64,000 nt of DNA from Micrasema longulum (GCA_022494885.1 JAGVSM010003534.1:62001-126000); one strand, 5' to 3'. Counted from the first letter of the stretch, positions 44,150-55,619 are shown. Translations and numbers: made by a program. Notes: generated from the letters alone by a model not told the origin.

Positions 44150-44420
44150 CGAGAATTCCGATCAATAATTTCGGATAAGGTAATCACAGTTAATATAATT
44201 TATTTCGGTAGATTAAATAGAGCAAACTTTGATAAGTGATGGACTATTTTGTCTATCCGGCGGACCAATCAGACGGCGAGTCCGAAAACCGCGGCCAATC
44301 AACGTAATGGCGGACCGGAATCACAAATTGAAGGCAATTCATCTTGATAACGATTCCGATAACCAGAGACGTAGTAAGGCGGTAAAATTTGAATTTCAAA
44401 ACGTTCTTTATACCTGACCT
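44150..44420. promoter_or_regulatory. Candidate TATA-less promoter: paired CCAAT, YY1, ETS motifs
   Basis: This is a CpG-containing island in AT-rich DNA. CCAATCA occurs at 44265-44271 and 44295-44301, the same strand and 30 bp apart, which fits NF-Y-type spacing. atggcgg (YY1/Pho-like) lies at 44307-44313 and ccggaa (ETS-like) at 44315-44320. Frames of about 60 codons run both ways across it and show no domain. No downstream exon was recognised. Confidence 0.4.
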
Positions 44421-44429
44421 AATTTTTAA

Positions 44430-45590
44430 ACTTGTCATACACTCCCCTACAATTTTCCTTCTTTCCGAATCATAATGTTACTATAATTTTAATTTTAACA
44501 ATAATACACATTTATCGGCATTTCAGTAAGATGAAGATCCTTTTAAAAAAAATATACAAGTTTTGGCGTTTGCAGGGTTTGTGTTCGATATTGGATTTTG
44601 CATTGTGAAAAAACCCGTGTTTGAACACATAAATTTCTTCAATTCTACCATATTAATTTTTTAGACTAAAAAGCGTTAAATTTTTACTTGTTTAAAAAAA
44701 ACTTTTTGACCTATTCTTGCGCATCTAAAACCAATTAAAGTCATTGCAGGTGAAGTGAACCAACTGATAATTTGATGGTGAAGAAACTCAAAAACCATGC
44801 TTAAATTTCTTGTCTATAATCATTTTCCAGAATCAATTTTTCCTGATTCTTTAAAACAAAACAGTAAAAAACAAAATGGAAAAAGGTAATTTTAATCCAA
44901 AAGCTCGACTATTTTGACAGTTGGTTTATTTCACATGAAATTGGTCAATTAAATAAAAAAATTTAAAGTACCTACCATATTTCTAGAGAGTCTATAAAGA
45001 TTATTATTTGCTTTAAAAAAATAACATTTATTGCAAAGATAATATACTTTTGAAGACATTCTCAGCGTTTGTATAGAAAACATGTCCATGGCCAAGTAAA
45101 CTTTTTCTCATCCGGGCCTAAGGGAGATATCTAGGGTCACCCAGGTGCATATTATTTTCAATAATTTTTTTTCTTATCTTCCTATTGATGAAAAAAAATA
45201 GTTATCCTACCCCATAATGTTGAAAATGTATCAAGATTATCAAAATTATCAAAATGTATTTTTTTTTTTACTTTTTTCATTTGCTAATTCCACGTGCAAA
45301 CAGCGAGCATTATAATTCATTCACCCTACAGCTTAGTAACCTTTAATTCATTGGTCAGTTTGCTTGTTACTTGTGCTTCTCGCTAATTGTTGGCTTATTT
45401 CTTAGAAATAACCACGCAAATCCGGATTTCACGCGTTACATTTTAAGTGCGTTCCTTTTTCTAACTTCCCACTAACGTATTGCGTGACTTTATCGGTCAC
45501 GACGAAACCCAGTCACTAGTAAAAATCCTGAATTATAAATGGCCAAAGCTCAAAATCGTATTTATTTATTTTAACAAGAACTCATTCACA
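44430..45590. other. No recognised gene
   Basis: AT-rich. Only the short repeat at 45485-45530 (see 41690) stands out. Confidence 0.4.
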
Positions 45591-45593
45591 AAA

Positions 45594-46115
45594 ACGGAGG
45601 ATGCACAAGGAATGTTGACCATAGAATTGCTAGGGGGTAGTTGAAATTCAAATCAGTAACAGGAATCTTTTGTGACTTAAAAAAGCCCATAAAACTAATA
45701 GAAAAAACCAGACTATTGTCATACCAGCGATAAGGTATGACTCCGAATGCTAAACTAGGTACTACTCTCTACTTAAGGCAACTTGAAACCACTGAAATGC
45801 AAATGCTTAGGTGGTCGACCGGAGTATCACTTAAAGACAAAATGAAAAGTTCAAACTTTCATGGTAGCCTGGGTGCTACAGACATAAACAGAAAGTTGAA
45901 AGAGAAACAGCAGAGATAGTACGGGCACATAAGACGGAGACCACCAGACCACACGGTAAATCAGGCAATGTCTGTGGAACTAGTCTAAAGATCTAGTGAA
46001 AAACCCAGTTTTTTAAAATCCTGCAGAGAAGTGGCCAAGATAAAAGTGATACCCAAAACCGAAGAATATGCGGCCAAATATTGAGAACAGCCGGCCCCAA
46101 CGGCCTACAGAGGCA
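45594..46115 (+). mobile_element. RTE-like LINE C-terminal region
   Basis: It reads NVDHRIARG, stop, LKFKSVTGIFCDLKKPIKL, then VIPAIRYDSEC, stop, and after a frameshift LRQLETTEMQMLRWSTGVSL, GATDINRKLKEKQQR, stop and YGHIRRRPPDHTVNQAMSVE. This is the conserved 'vnhRi.agWlKwr..tgvlCD+r.p.klK' to 'lRW..Gvs..D+vrn..i.....v..i..Kl.e.rlrWyGHv.RR' series of RTE-type elements. Three of its invariant Trp codons are now stops. It is inactive. Confidence 0.9.
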
Positions 46116-46119
46116 ATGA

Positions 46120-47230
46120 GTTGGAACAGTGTCAACAAAAAGGAAAATTATTTGACCAATGATTATTTTTAATTTTTGTCTTATTCACACGATGCGGTCC
46201 TGCTTGAATTTAAGTATCGTAGTATGAATACAAATGATTTGATTTAATACATGCTTTGAGGCACAATCATAGTTATTACTTAAACATTACAATCGTTAGT
46301 AAGGTGGGGCTTCCAGAGCCCGCGGGTTGGCAATTGGACAAAGTCTTATTCGACAAAAAACATAGAAGGCAACTAAAACGATTCTAAATTGTCTATAGTC
46401 ACCGTTTAATTACCAGACGGCCTCTTGATAATCTGTTTTCAAGCATTAAGTATGAAATTTGCCATATTTGAGAAATGTTTTGGACATCATTGTTTGAGCC
46501 ATCTTCGCGGAAAAGAGGATTTGAGAATAAAATACTCTTATGAAAATTATACGGTGCTTAATACGGGTGATTATTAAACCACAATGGAAACATAAGTGTT
46601 TTAAAGGTATAATACTCTTGAAAAATATTTATTATTAAAATTCCAACCTTCCTTATAATTTAAATTTTTTTTAGAATGCCAATAATTCAAATTCTTAGTA
46701 CCCATGTAAAATTTATTACGAAATTTTGGGAAGCTGCGCTGCTCTGTAAAATAAATTTGATAACCATAAAAGTACGCAATATTTTTTTTTTTTTTATCAA
46801 AGCACCTTGAAAAATCAAATGTAAGAAGTATGTACATATGATTTATAAAAATCCATTTACTAATTTTACAATGTAGTCTTAGGAATATTAAATAAACGGG
46901 GAAAATTGACGTGCTTAAATACATTTTTTTGTGAAATCGGAAAAGTGCATTGTTAATGTTACTAAAATTTTATTGCATTGATCAATCGATGATGTCCAGT
47001 TTTTAATAAAATTATGTTGGTACTCTATTTATTTTTTTATTTTACAGAAACAGACAGTTAACAATGATAAAATAACACAAAAAGATACGGTTTAAAGACA
47101 GATCATCGAAGTTTCTAAATAAAAATCATACATATTAAATTGTGGTACAACAAAAGGGTGTGTTTATCTGTATTTGTATGAGAGTAAGTGTAGAAGCGTG
47201 TATGTGTGTATTTGTGTGGGAGTAAGTATT
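46120..47230. other. No recognised gene
   Basis: AT-rich; a 107-codon minus-strand frame (46601-46924) is low-complexity F/Y/N/K-rich and not supported. A GT-rich run (47155-47240) leads into the duplication below and may be LINE or satellite sequence. Confidence 0.4.
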
Positions 47231-47234
47231 CAGG

Positions 47235-47584
47235 TGTGTGTTAGTGTGAGCATCAGTAAATAGCAAGTGGGATCGTATCGCAGCCAGAAAAAAATAGTCA
47301 TAATTTATTTTTAAATAAATTAAGGTGCGTGTTTAATATATCATGTGTTTCCGGTTGAAACTTGAGTTTAAATCTGACCAGTATATTCATATATGTAAAA
47401 AACATCACCTGTGTGTTAGTGTGAGCATCAGTAAATAGCAAGTGGGATCGTATCGCAGCCAGAAAAAAATAGTCATAATTTATTTTTAAATAAATTAAGG
47501 TGCGTGTTTAATATTTCATGTGTTTCCGGTTGAAACTTGAGTTTAAATCTGACCAGTATATTCATATATGTAAAAAACATCACC
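47235..47584 (+). repeat. 175-bp tandem duplication
   Basis: 'tgtgtgttagtgtgagcatc' starts at 47235 and again at 47410. The two copies are almost identical to 'gtaaaaaacatcacct', with atatatcatg versus atatttcatg as the difference I noticed. The near identity means the duplication is recent relative to the surrounding relics. It includes the first 23 codons of the LINE frame below. Confidence 0.95.
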
Positions 47585-48065
47585 TACTGCCTCTGCAAAA
47601 ACGTCGCGAAATAGCGGACATAATTTATTTACTTAAAATTGCCTCTGGTTCAATTGACTGTCCTGAACTATTTTGCAAACTTTCTATCAATGTTCCTTCC
47701 AAAGTTTTAAGAAATAACCCTCTTCTTCACATACCTCTTGTTTCATCTAATTATAGGCAAAATTCATATTTATGGCGAACTTTTAATAATTTTAATGTAA
47801 TTAATAAATCATTTAACAAAGATTTATTTGAAAATAATCTTAATAACGTGCGGCGTTTGCTTTCAAAATAACTCGTAGTATTTTTTTCTTTTCTTTTAAA
47901 TTTACATTTAATTACTGTTCATTTTATGTTCGAGAATCTTTTTAACTTACTGTGATGCTACTTGTGAAAACCTGTAATTGGCTTATTTATTATTTGTTTT
48001 GTTATATAAATATGTGATAATTATAGCTGTTGGTTATCCAAATAAATAAAATAAAATAAAAATAT
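47500..48065 (+). mobile_element. LINE C-terminus, comparatively young
   Basis: An open frame of 117 codons (47518-47871) contains LPLQKRREIADIIYLLKIAS then GSIDCPELFCKLSINVPSK, LLHIPLVSSNYRQNSYLWRT and a natural stop. The order matches jockey-type C-termini (RR...l..L.Ki..G.idcpeLl..i.+.VPs). A 3' UTR and an (AAATA)n tail at 48040-48065 follow. The C-terminal frame is unbroken, unlike other copies here. The 5' part is truncated. Confidence 0.88.
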
Positions 48066-48249
48066 CAATCGATGAAAAAAAAAAGCATTATAGTTAGAGC
48101 AAAAATGATAGAGGAAACAGTGTTATGCACAGACTTTTTATACATAAATTACAAAATAAAATGATATTTTAAAATAATTTTAATATATAAATAAATTGAT
48201 TGAATAAATGAAGTCAGCATTATTTCACAGGTTGTCTAACCCATTACGT

Positions 48250-48560
48250 AATATGGACTATGAAAATCTCTGTATTTACATGCAAATCTCAAAAGAAATA
48301 TCACTTCCTGAATATTTGAGTTTTTCCTTTCTCCTCCCTCTTCACCCGCTCCTCTCTTCATAGTATAGTTTTTGTTTAAAATAGACATATTTTCAATATT
48401 TTGTTATATGGTGAAAAAATTGTTATATCCAATCAATATGTTCATACACCACTGATTATCTCAAATTAAACTATTCGAGTAGGTGGGAAGAAATTGCCTT
48501 AAGGCCCGCTCTATATGAAGTGTTTAAAAATATATAATCAGGTAAAATAATATTACGACT
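48250..48560 (+). mobile_element. LINE 3' UTR end
   Basis: 'gtaggtgggaagaaattgcc' followed by 'ttaaggcccgc' and 'tatatgaag' matches the 61.0-kb LINE 3' end and the reverse of 8560-8610. Upstream 'ctcctccctcttcaccc' also corresponds to that UTR. No coding part is readable. Confidence 0.6.
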
Positions 48561-48659
48561 AAAAACTAAACGAATAGAAAGAATATTGCCAATAAACTGC
48601 CGATATGTACAAAAAAATATGTCTATATTATGTGGAAAAGCCGTATTCAGCAAACAAAT

Positions 48660-49670
48660 TGTCCTATTAATAGTCGAATTTTGGCTTCCATTTGGTTGGC
48701 TTCTAGGTACGTAAAATTATGAATGAAATCTTGTTCTGGTTTAGCTATTGGTAATATTAAAACTAATTTCTTTCGGTATGAGTTATCTTTCAGGTTTTGA
48801 TCGAATTTTCAAAACGATTTTTTTCGATCCAATAAACATATACAAAATACTAAATATTAATTAAAATACTGAATTATTTAGTACTTGTTTGTTAATTTCA
48901 AAAGTGGTATGTTACTATGCGTATATGAGCGAATAGTGTGAAACTTAAAATAATTTTTAATCAGATTAATTTTGCGCAAAACATTCCGTCTACGATTTTT
49001 CCTGTTATCAAATTAACGGTTTACGTGATAATTTTTTTTCTTCTAAAAAAAGCATTGCAGGTGTTGGATGATAGGTATGAGAAAAAATATAATTACATTC
49101 ACGTCAGTGTACCAAGCTAATATCACACATGATATCTCCCCAGGCTTCTAGTTCTAGAGCATATTTTAAAATGGCCTGCTAATAATTGGTTTACATTTTC
49201 GATTACTTTGCTGTAACTAAAATTAGGGTTCACTTAAAAGTTCATACACATATATATGCTAGGGTGGAAATATGTACGCCAGGGTGGACCGATTGCAAGG
49301 TAAAGGGTTGTACAAACAGTTTTAAAAATCAGTTTTTTAAATATTTTTTTCATGGTACGACATTCTACCCTTTCCTATGAGATTGATTTAAAAAAAAATC
49401 TGAATGGCCTTATAAAGATACAACCTTTGATCTTGTCAACATAAGATCGAGCTTAAGTACCTAAAATAATATGCTTAATTTTTGTACTACCATTTTATTC
49501 AAGCTTCAAATGTCAGAATTCAACAAGAAACGTGAGATTTTGAAAACTAAATAATTGGTCAATGATTTTGTCGATTTTTTGACTTTTTTTTAAAAACCAA
49601 GAGAAAGGCTTACAAAAGCCCTTATGGAATGGGATATATGATACAAAATACATCTTTTGAACTTAAAAAT
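48660..49670. other. No recognised gene
   Basis: AT-rich, with 60-64-codon chance frames. Confidence 0.4.
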
Positions 49671-49681
49671 ATCAATATCAT

Positions 49682-49938
49682 CATCACCATTCCCTTTTCG
49701 CAAGTAATTGTGCATAGGAAACTGCATTAGTACCAATCTCAGTGTGTCTAAATATTTCTTTATTTGTTACATGAAGGTATGATGATTAGTCTTACGTTTC
49801 AGGTACCAGTTCAGAGACTTTGAAATACTCTAGTGTGAAAACACCTTTTTAAAAAAATATTTCAAATCAACCATGTCGGGAATCGAACTTCTCTTGCATA
49901 GTAGGCAAACATGCTGACCATTGCACCACGATAACAAT
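49682..49938 (-). mobile_element. SINE-A, near full length
   Basis: In reverse it reads head 'atcgtggtgcaatggtcagc', B box 'gttcgattccc', 'tgatttgaaatattt' and body to 'gcgaaaagggaatggtgatg'. Confidence 0.88.
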
Positions 49939-50039
49939 TTTAAATAACCGTAGGTATGGTAATGGCATGATCTAAGCAGACATAGGACGGTGCTAATCTC
50001 AGGTGAAAATCCTAAAAAATTCTCGATCTGAGAAAGTTC

Positions 50040-50272
50040 GTCTCGTAGCGTAGTGATCGGTGTGTTGATCTACCATGCTTAAGAACCTGGGTTCAATTTT
50101 TGGGGGAGTCACCATAAATTATTTGTTTTTTTGGTGGATTTACGCTACTGTATTTTACTGTCCCTGGACTGACACCCGAAGCGTATAACAAATCAACTTA
50201 ACTTTCCGGAGAGATATACTACATGTACTTTGCCAATGATGTGCCCTATGTACCATTATGCTCGGATTATGG
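50040..50272 (+). mobile_element. SINE-A, diverged
   Basis: 'cgtctcgtagcgtagtgatc', 'gggttcaattttt', 'gtccctggactgacacccga', 'agcgtata' and 'gatgtgccctatgtacc'. The 79-codon frame at 50223 runs through it and is not a gene. Confidence 0.78.
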
Positions 50273-50332
50273 TTTGAATTTGAAATTAGGCACGTTTATG
50301 TCACTATCGGAAATCAGTTATTTATATATTTG

Positions 50333-50505
50333 TAAACCGGGTTGTGGTTCCGTGGTAGTATTGTGGACTCTCGGGCCAATAGTCATGCTCAAATCCCACT
50401 CTACCACAACTCGATTGCCATTTTTCCAGCTCAAGTCAAGTCAAGTCAAGTCCGACTTTTAAAGAATGCTCTGAAAATTTAAATATTTGAGTAAATATAA
50501 AGAAC
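50333..50505 (+). mobile_element. SINE-C with AAGTC microsatellite
   Basis: Head 'ggttgtggttccgtggtagt' and 'ctctaccacaactcgattgc' are followed at 50430-50456 by (aagtc)n in place of the usual 'gttgaaaatg' region, then 'aaatttaaatatttgagtaa'. Confidence 0.75.
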
Positions 50506-50704
50506 ACAAGTACTTTTCTTTTATTCAAAAATAAACAAAAAAAATATAGACAAAATTTAACTTAGAACTGTCAGTATCGTGTAATATCCTCAAATTAACT
50601 GTTGTGTCACTGTTTTGCCACATAAATAATTAAGTTTTTGGTTTTAATAAACTGTTTTAAAATTTCAATATAAGGTAATTTTTTTTTCAGAAAAGTTTTT
50701 CGTA

Positions 50705-50985
50705 CAATTAATTGAATAAAATGAAACATTTGTTTCATACGTATTTTTTTGCGGATTGCATTCCAGAAATTTCAACCCTTAATGACCTGCCACTTTTAAC
50801 CCTTTTACAGCTGGTTAGGGGTAGATCCACACCGGTCGCTATCAGTTTATGGGCGAGGTGTTACAATTTTGATTATTGGTTTTTAATGAACGCCATGAGA
50901 GCCGAATCACTTGTACACGTCATAATCGCTTTAATCCTTCATTTTTCATTTGATTCTTTTAATGCAAACATAATTTAACACTTCC
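50705..50985. other. Unique block, unassigned
   Basis: An 88-codon plus-strand frame (50712-50978) with NDLPLLTLLQLVRGRSTPVA lacks a recognised domain. The DNA is less AT-rich than its surroundings and non-repetitive. It could be a conserved non-coding element or a lone exon. Confidence 0.25.
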
Positions 50986-51164
50986 CGAATCAAAAACGAT
51001 GCTTTAACAACAAAAAAATAGAACCAAGAATACTATCGTAAAAAATATGTAACAATCAAATTTGAAAACAAAAATAATCCATACTGTTTTTTTTTAAATA
51101 GGTAATTACGTTCTGGGTAATCTTTGTATTGACAACCTTAAAATGTATAATAAAAATTGGTAAA

Positions 51165-51292
51165 TATTTGTAAATAAACGATTACCGACTTTTCGATATC
51201 TACCGGTTTCGAGACGAACAGTAACATGCAAATTCCACTATACCCGTTGACCAAGTTTAAAAAAATACTGTTCTCAAAATTACACAGTAGTG
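51165..51292 (-). repeat. R2, inverted left arm
   Basis: In reverse this reads 'ggtcaacgggtatagtggaa', 'tttgcatgttactg', 'tctcgaaaccggtagatatc' and 'gaaaagtcggta', matching R2 at 16600-16800. Confidence 0.75.
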
Positions 51293-51424
51293 TGGGGGTT
51301 GGAAGGCGAGAACTTATTCCTAGGGATCCATCAGAATAGATCCTTTCAGGTTGCAGTTACGTCAAAGGCTTATATAGCAGAGACCCCCAATTCAAAGAAT
51401 AGGAATAATAAGCATGTTGGTTTT
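51293..51424 (+). mobile_element. Retroelement 3' end between R2 arms
   Basis: 'ggttgcagttacgtcaaagg', 'cttatatagcagagaccccc' and 'aaagaataggaataataa' match the final 70 bp of the 1798-2453 element (reverse strand), including the GAATAA-type tail. 'ggaaggcgaga' at 51303 even recalls the 73-bp unit. The tandem array itself is absent. Confidence 0.65.
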
Positions 51425-51550
51425 ATGTTTTTGGGCAACTACCTTGGTGAAGGTGTATAGTGGGATTTGCATATTAGTTTAATAAGTATTCTGACTAACA
51501 GATGAGTACGTTTAGAAACCACTAGACAAAAAAAATATGTTTATGGATTG
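51425..51550 (+). repeat. R2, direct right arm
   Basis: 'gcatgttggttttatgtttt', 'ttggtgaaggtgtatagtgg' and 'tttagaaaccactagac'. It is in opposite orientation to 51165-51292. Confidence 0.75.
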
Positions 51551-51599
51551 ATAAAAATACTTATTTACTTTTTGTCAAAGTTCTTGATTGTCATTTGAC

Positions 51600-51850
51600 T
51601 AGCAAATTCATACCTAAATTTGTTGCAACACAGCGGGGAAACATTTTTGAGAAGAGAATGTGCAGGTCTAGGCTAGTTTAAGTTGTCACTTTACACACTG
51701 TGTAACATTCACCATTTTGCCTAAATTCAAACTTCTACATTTCCTCAACTCTTTCATGTTTTGACTTTTTTTAAGTGAAAGAGCTGAATTTTTTATTGAT
51801 ATTGGTGAGGTTTACCTGGCTGAATCATCTAGCTAAGAACTGGAAACAGT
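51600..51850 (+). mobile_element. MITE-P half element
   Basis: 'gttgcaacacagcggggaaa', 'tttacacactgtgtaacatt', 'gaaagagctgaa' and 'ttggtgaggttta'. One arm only. Confidence 0.8.
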
Positions 51851-51859
51851 TTTTCAATT

Positions 51860-52680
51860 TTATATATCTTCATATTTTAACTAGTAGGTAGGTATTTAAA
51901 ATAGTCATTCACGGCCACTCTTACTTAGAATGGTAATCATGATTTGTTTTGTAATGCATAAGTAAACATTTAAATATTAATCTAAATCTTTAAAAAAAAC
52001 TTAATAGCATCTGTATGTTCTGACTAAACACGAATTTTATTTCTAGCAAGTCGCGACTCAAAACAAAAACTGATTTATCTTTTACTGTTTATAACATAAA
52101 TTATAAATTAATAAACAATAAGATAATAATTTAAAAAATAAGTTGGTACCTATTTGTGTTTTACAATTACCCTTGTATTATTTAAATAATGATGCATGTG
52201 TTACAATTGATTCGAGATATAAATTTAATAAATGGTTAAATAATTACAATTAAAACCCACGCAACGAGTAAAACATAATAACTTATTTAATGATCTATTG
52301 TTTATTTTTTCTAAATATATTTGAATAGTAATAAAATTTTATTTCTTAATTCATCATGCAAATAATGCACAAGGCAATAACTGTATTTATTATGCTGCCG
52401 AAATAAACCATACTTACTATGAGCAGGAGCTCTTAACAGCTTAACATTATATTTGACTATCTATAATAATATTTTATAGGAATTATGTTTATGAAAAAAT
52501 AAATAGAATAGTTGCTATTCATTATAAATTGCCGTCACCATTTATGCTTCTATAAAAAAGTAGTATATATATAGATTAGTATGTATATAAAATGGATAAT
52601 CTAGCAGATTACTTCAGCTAATTTCGTATTCTACATCACACCAACTCTCAAATACAAGTTTCAGATACCTATTTCGTATA
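51860..52680. other. No recognised gene
   Basis: Very AT-rich and unique by eye. Confidence 0.4.
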
Positions 52681-52684
52681 CCAA

Positions 52685-53085
52685 TTTTGTTAAGGATCCC
52701 AACTGGTTGGAAATAGTCCAAAGACGAGCTACAAAGTTGTCTCCAAGCCTGAAATGGCTTCCATATGTGGAGAGACCAGAAACTATCGGTTTCACAACGC
52801 GCAGGAACGGCAAGAAAGGAATCACCTGCTTGAGACGTACAAGATACTCAGCCGCCACCATACCTCCTCAAATTTGGATCTTATGTTCAAGCTTAAACAA
52901 GATGCTCGTCTTCGTGGCTACTGTCTCAGGCTGGAGAAAACCAGATTAAATATAAATCCACGGAAGCATTTCCTGGGCAATAGAGTTGTTGATGGTTGGA
53001 ATTAGATGCCACAAGAGTTCAAAAATGGACTAGATTTGTTTGGTAAAAGTTTAAGTGCGCCAACAACTTAATTTCGTTACAATGA
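52685..53085 (+). mobile_element. LINE C-terminus (CR1/RTE-type)
   Basis: It reads WLEIVQRRATKLSPSLKWLP and YVERPETIGFTTRRNGK, then after a frameshift ETYKILSRHHTSSNLDLMFK, DARLRGYCLRLEKTRLNINP and RKHFLGNRVVDGWN, then a stop where Trp-Asn-x-LP is usual. The order is diagnostic ('lE.vQrRAtKliP.l..lpYeeRL..l.L.tle.RR.RgDlie.yKil'). The overlapping 80- and 83-codon frames are the two halves of this single relic. Confidence 0.92.
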
Positions 53086-53089
53086 TTTA

Positions 53090-53870
53090 GGTGTATCAGC
53101 TTTAAGCTGCTTGTATAAAATAAATGTAAATTTTTTTTAATAAAACAAACATGTATGTTTATTTAATAATGTTTAATTAAATTCTAAAAACTCAGTTGCT
53201 GTTATTTTCTCCTAAAATAAGATTACAGATATTATTTAAAGATTGTCTATTTGAAAAATAGTATTTAGAACTTTATTTTCTAAAGCATGTTGATCATTAA
53301 TATTACACAGTTGACATGTAAGAGAACATGTGGCGCTAGACGTGGCCCTTTTTGGCATTATTAATTTCTAAAAAGAATCAGTACTGTGTTTCGAGTTGGC
53401 ATTTTTACCATAGTAAACATAATACACACACTGATTGTCATTGTAGTATTTAAAAAAAAAACCTTTTGTACAAGTGTTGTATTAAAATAGGGTAGAATAT
53501 AGCTACATTTATCGCGAAGTTCATAAAAATTGCTGTTCGAATTGATTCGATAGGTTCTTGTAAATAATCTCAAGTTGTCAATGGCGGAAGCAAAGAAATG
53601 TTGTTACTCTTATAAAATTACAAATTTAAGGATATTTTTTGTAGATAGCCTAAAAAAAACACCATTTGCCACCAGTTCTTAGTTGTTAGAGAAAGATTAT
53701 TAGTAATCAAGTACAATGTACGGTTTTCTTTTAAAAATTAAAGAAAATACGGTCATTAGACCAAGGTCCCAAAAATACAGGTAATTAGACAAAAATATCA
53801 TCATAAATAAATAAAATGAGAAGACAAGTTATGATTAATTTAAGTTATAAATTAAAATACTTGTAACACG
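53090..53870. other. No recognised gene
   Basis: AT-rich. 53280-53420 is slightly less so. Nothing assignable. Confidence 0.4.
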
Positions 53871-53879
53871 TCCACTTAC

Positions 53880-53962
53880 TTATTTGACAGGCTTTTAGCG
53901 CTTTTACTATCTTACGAACATTTTCCGACTATTAAATATTATACAGCGTTAAAATTATTTGT
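53880..53962 (-). repeat. R3 fragment
   Basis: Reversed, 'gctgtataatatttaatagt' and 'aaaagcgctaaaagcctgtc', then 'aaataagtaagtgg', match the R3 core. Confidence 0.55.
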
Positions 53963-54344
53963 ATAATCAAATTCGATTTCCGGTAAAACGAAATTATTTT
54001 TGTATATATTCGTTGTGATATGTATTTCTAGATATGTAATAAGAAAATGATACAAAAACAAAAAGTATTACAAGTAAATACAAAAATCCCACCAAGCTAA
54101 TTTTCGTGGCTGGTTGTTACCTATATAAAATTAATTCTACTTAAAAATAAATATCTTTACTTCTACACAATAACAGTCAAATAAAAAAAAACATTAATAA
54201 TTGTGTTTGAACAAATTCAAAAGGAAATATAACATTAATCAAAATATATTATAAACATCAACTCATGTTTAAACTTTATATTTGAAGCACCAACTTTGTG
54301 ATTATTCATTTTAGTAAAATAAATTAATACAACTTATTTATATA

Positions 54345-54530
54345 CATCTTCAAGTACAAAAAATAAGTAGTTTATCGGACTTATTGCTAAAAGATCTTTC
54401 AGTAGACTAAAAAACAGGTTTGTCAAAAGTACTAAAGAAACATAATATACGAGTATATCAAAAGATACATATATGAAAAAACCTTAAGAATGAAAAACCG
54501 CAGCTGTTGTTTAATAAATAACTATTAATA
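54345..54530 (-). mobile_element. LINE 3' end, third copy
   Basis: 'tcttcaagtacaaaaaataa', 'ggacttattgctaaaagatc', 'tttcag' and 'aacaggtttgtcaaaag' match 20037-20500. Confidence 0.65.
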
Positions 54531-54799
54531 TAAATATAAGAACACGTCGTTTTATACTGTATTAATATTAAATATGATTTTTTGGCCCTTAGTGTCCTAC
54601 AAAGTACTTGCAAACTGTAATTATTTACCCTCTTGGCCTGTGATGCTAGAAACAATACAATTCAATTTATTGGTAAATAAAAAAAGGCTCTAAATATCAT
54701 TTCATTCAAATAAAATGATCGAATACTATTTGTTTCATTATTTTATTCAATCTGCTTGTTGTCTCAATAGGCTGATCAGATATGTTTGGTCTTAATTTA

Positions 54800-55240
54800 T
54801 TGATCAAATATTAGTTTCTGGGTTAGTTCTGGATCCTGAAGATTTCATAGCTAGCGGTTTAACCCACCGGAGAGTTCTGGTCACGTGATCTCCTATCATC
54901 CCTCGAGGCTTTAAGGCCTTCCGCCCGCATCCGGAGTGGGGAAATATTAACAAAGATCTCCTCTCACCCTGGTCCACGGTCCATCCTAGCACTCCTCCCG
55001 CCCACAGGATGCGATGGTTAGGGCTGGGATTAGTGCGGACCAAAGATGAGAACCAATGTGTCGACCGGAAATTAACGAGGATGTTAAATTAACTATGTTA
55101 ACGGAGGAATAAGGGATGGGCGACCGGCGATGGTGGTCGAAGTGGTTAATGTTGACTGAAAAGTTGGTTTTAAAGAAAGAGTTAACTGTAATTGAAAATG
55201 AACCCATAAAGGTACTTTGACTTGCTCCTGAATTCACGTG
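54800..55240. other. GC-rich block of unknown origin
   Basis: It stands out strongly from its AT-rich flanks. It includes a CACGTG E-box (tcacgtgatc, 54891-54900), and two overlapping minus-strand frames run through it: 54804-55043 (79 codons, with LWAGGVLGWTVDQGERRSL) and 54986-55237 (83 codons). Neither shows a domain I can name. It may be a TE terminal region or an unannotated exon. Confidence 0.3.
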
Positions 55241-55619
55241 AATATGCTAAATAAATACTAAGTATTATGAAAAGGTTGTCTTAATAAAAATATTTTTTCT
55301 GAATTCACAAACCATCTGATAGAAAATAATTATAGTTTCAATAAAAACATTATTATTAAAAGTACTTGATGTTGAAAATAAAATATCAAAATAAGACAAT
55401 TCGGAAATCTTGTAAATTAAAAAAGCGATTCATAATAAGAAAAAAATAATTAATAACCGAATAAGAACTATTTCTTTAAGTTAACTCCTGTCTAGTTTCA
55501 AAAATATGCATCTCAAATTACCATCTTTTTTGAAAACCAAAAAGACTCTATTTATTAGTTCCACGTAATGGTGGCAATAATCGAATTAAAATAATTAAAA
55601 TATTCAATTATTAAAAAGA

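Noticed and set aside
46601..46924. 107-codon minus-strand frame
   Set aside because: Low-complexity F/Y/N/K composition of an AT-rich antisense reading, without any motif.
47518..47871. 117-codon frame as a host gene
   Set aside because: The residue pattern is that of a jockey-type reverse transcriptase C-terminus and an AAATA tail follows.
52707..53005. Two overlapping plus-strand genes
   Set aside because: They are one LINE C-terminus split by a frameshift.
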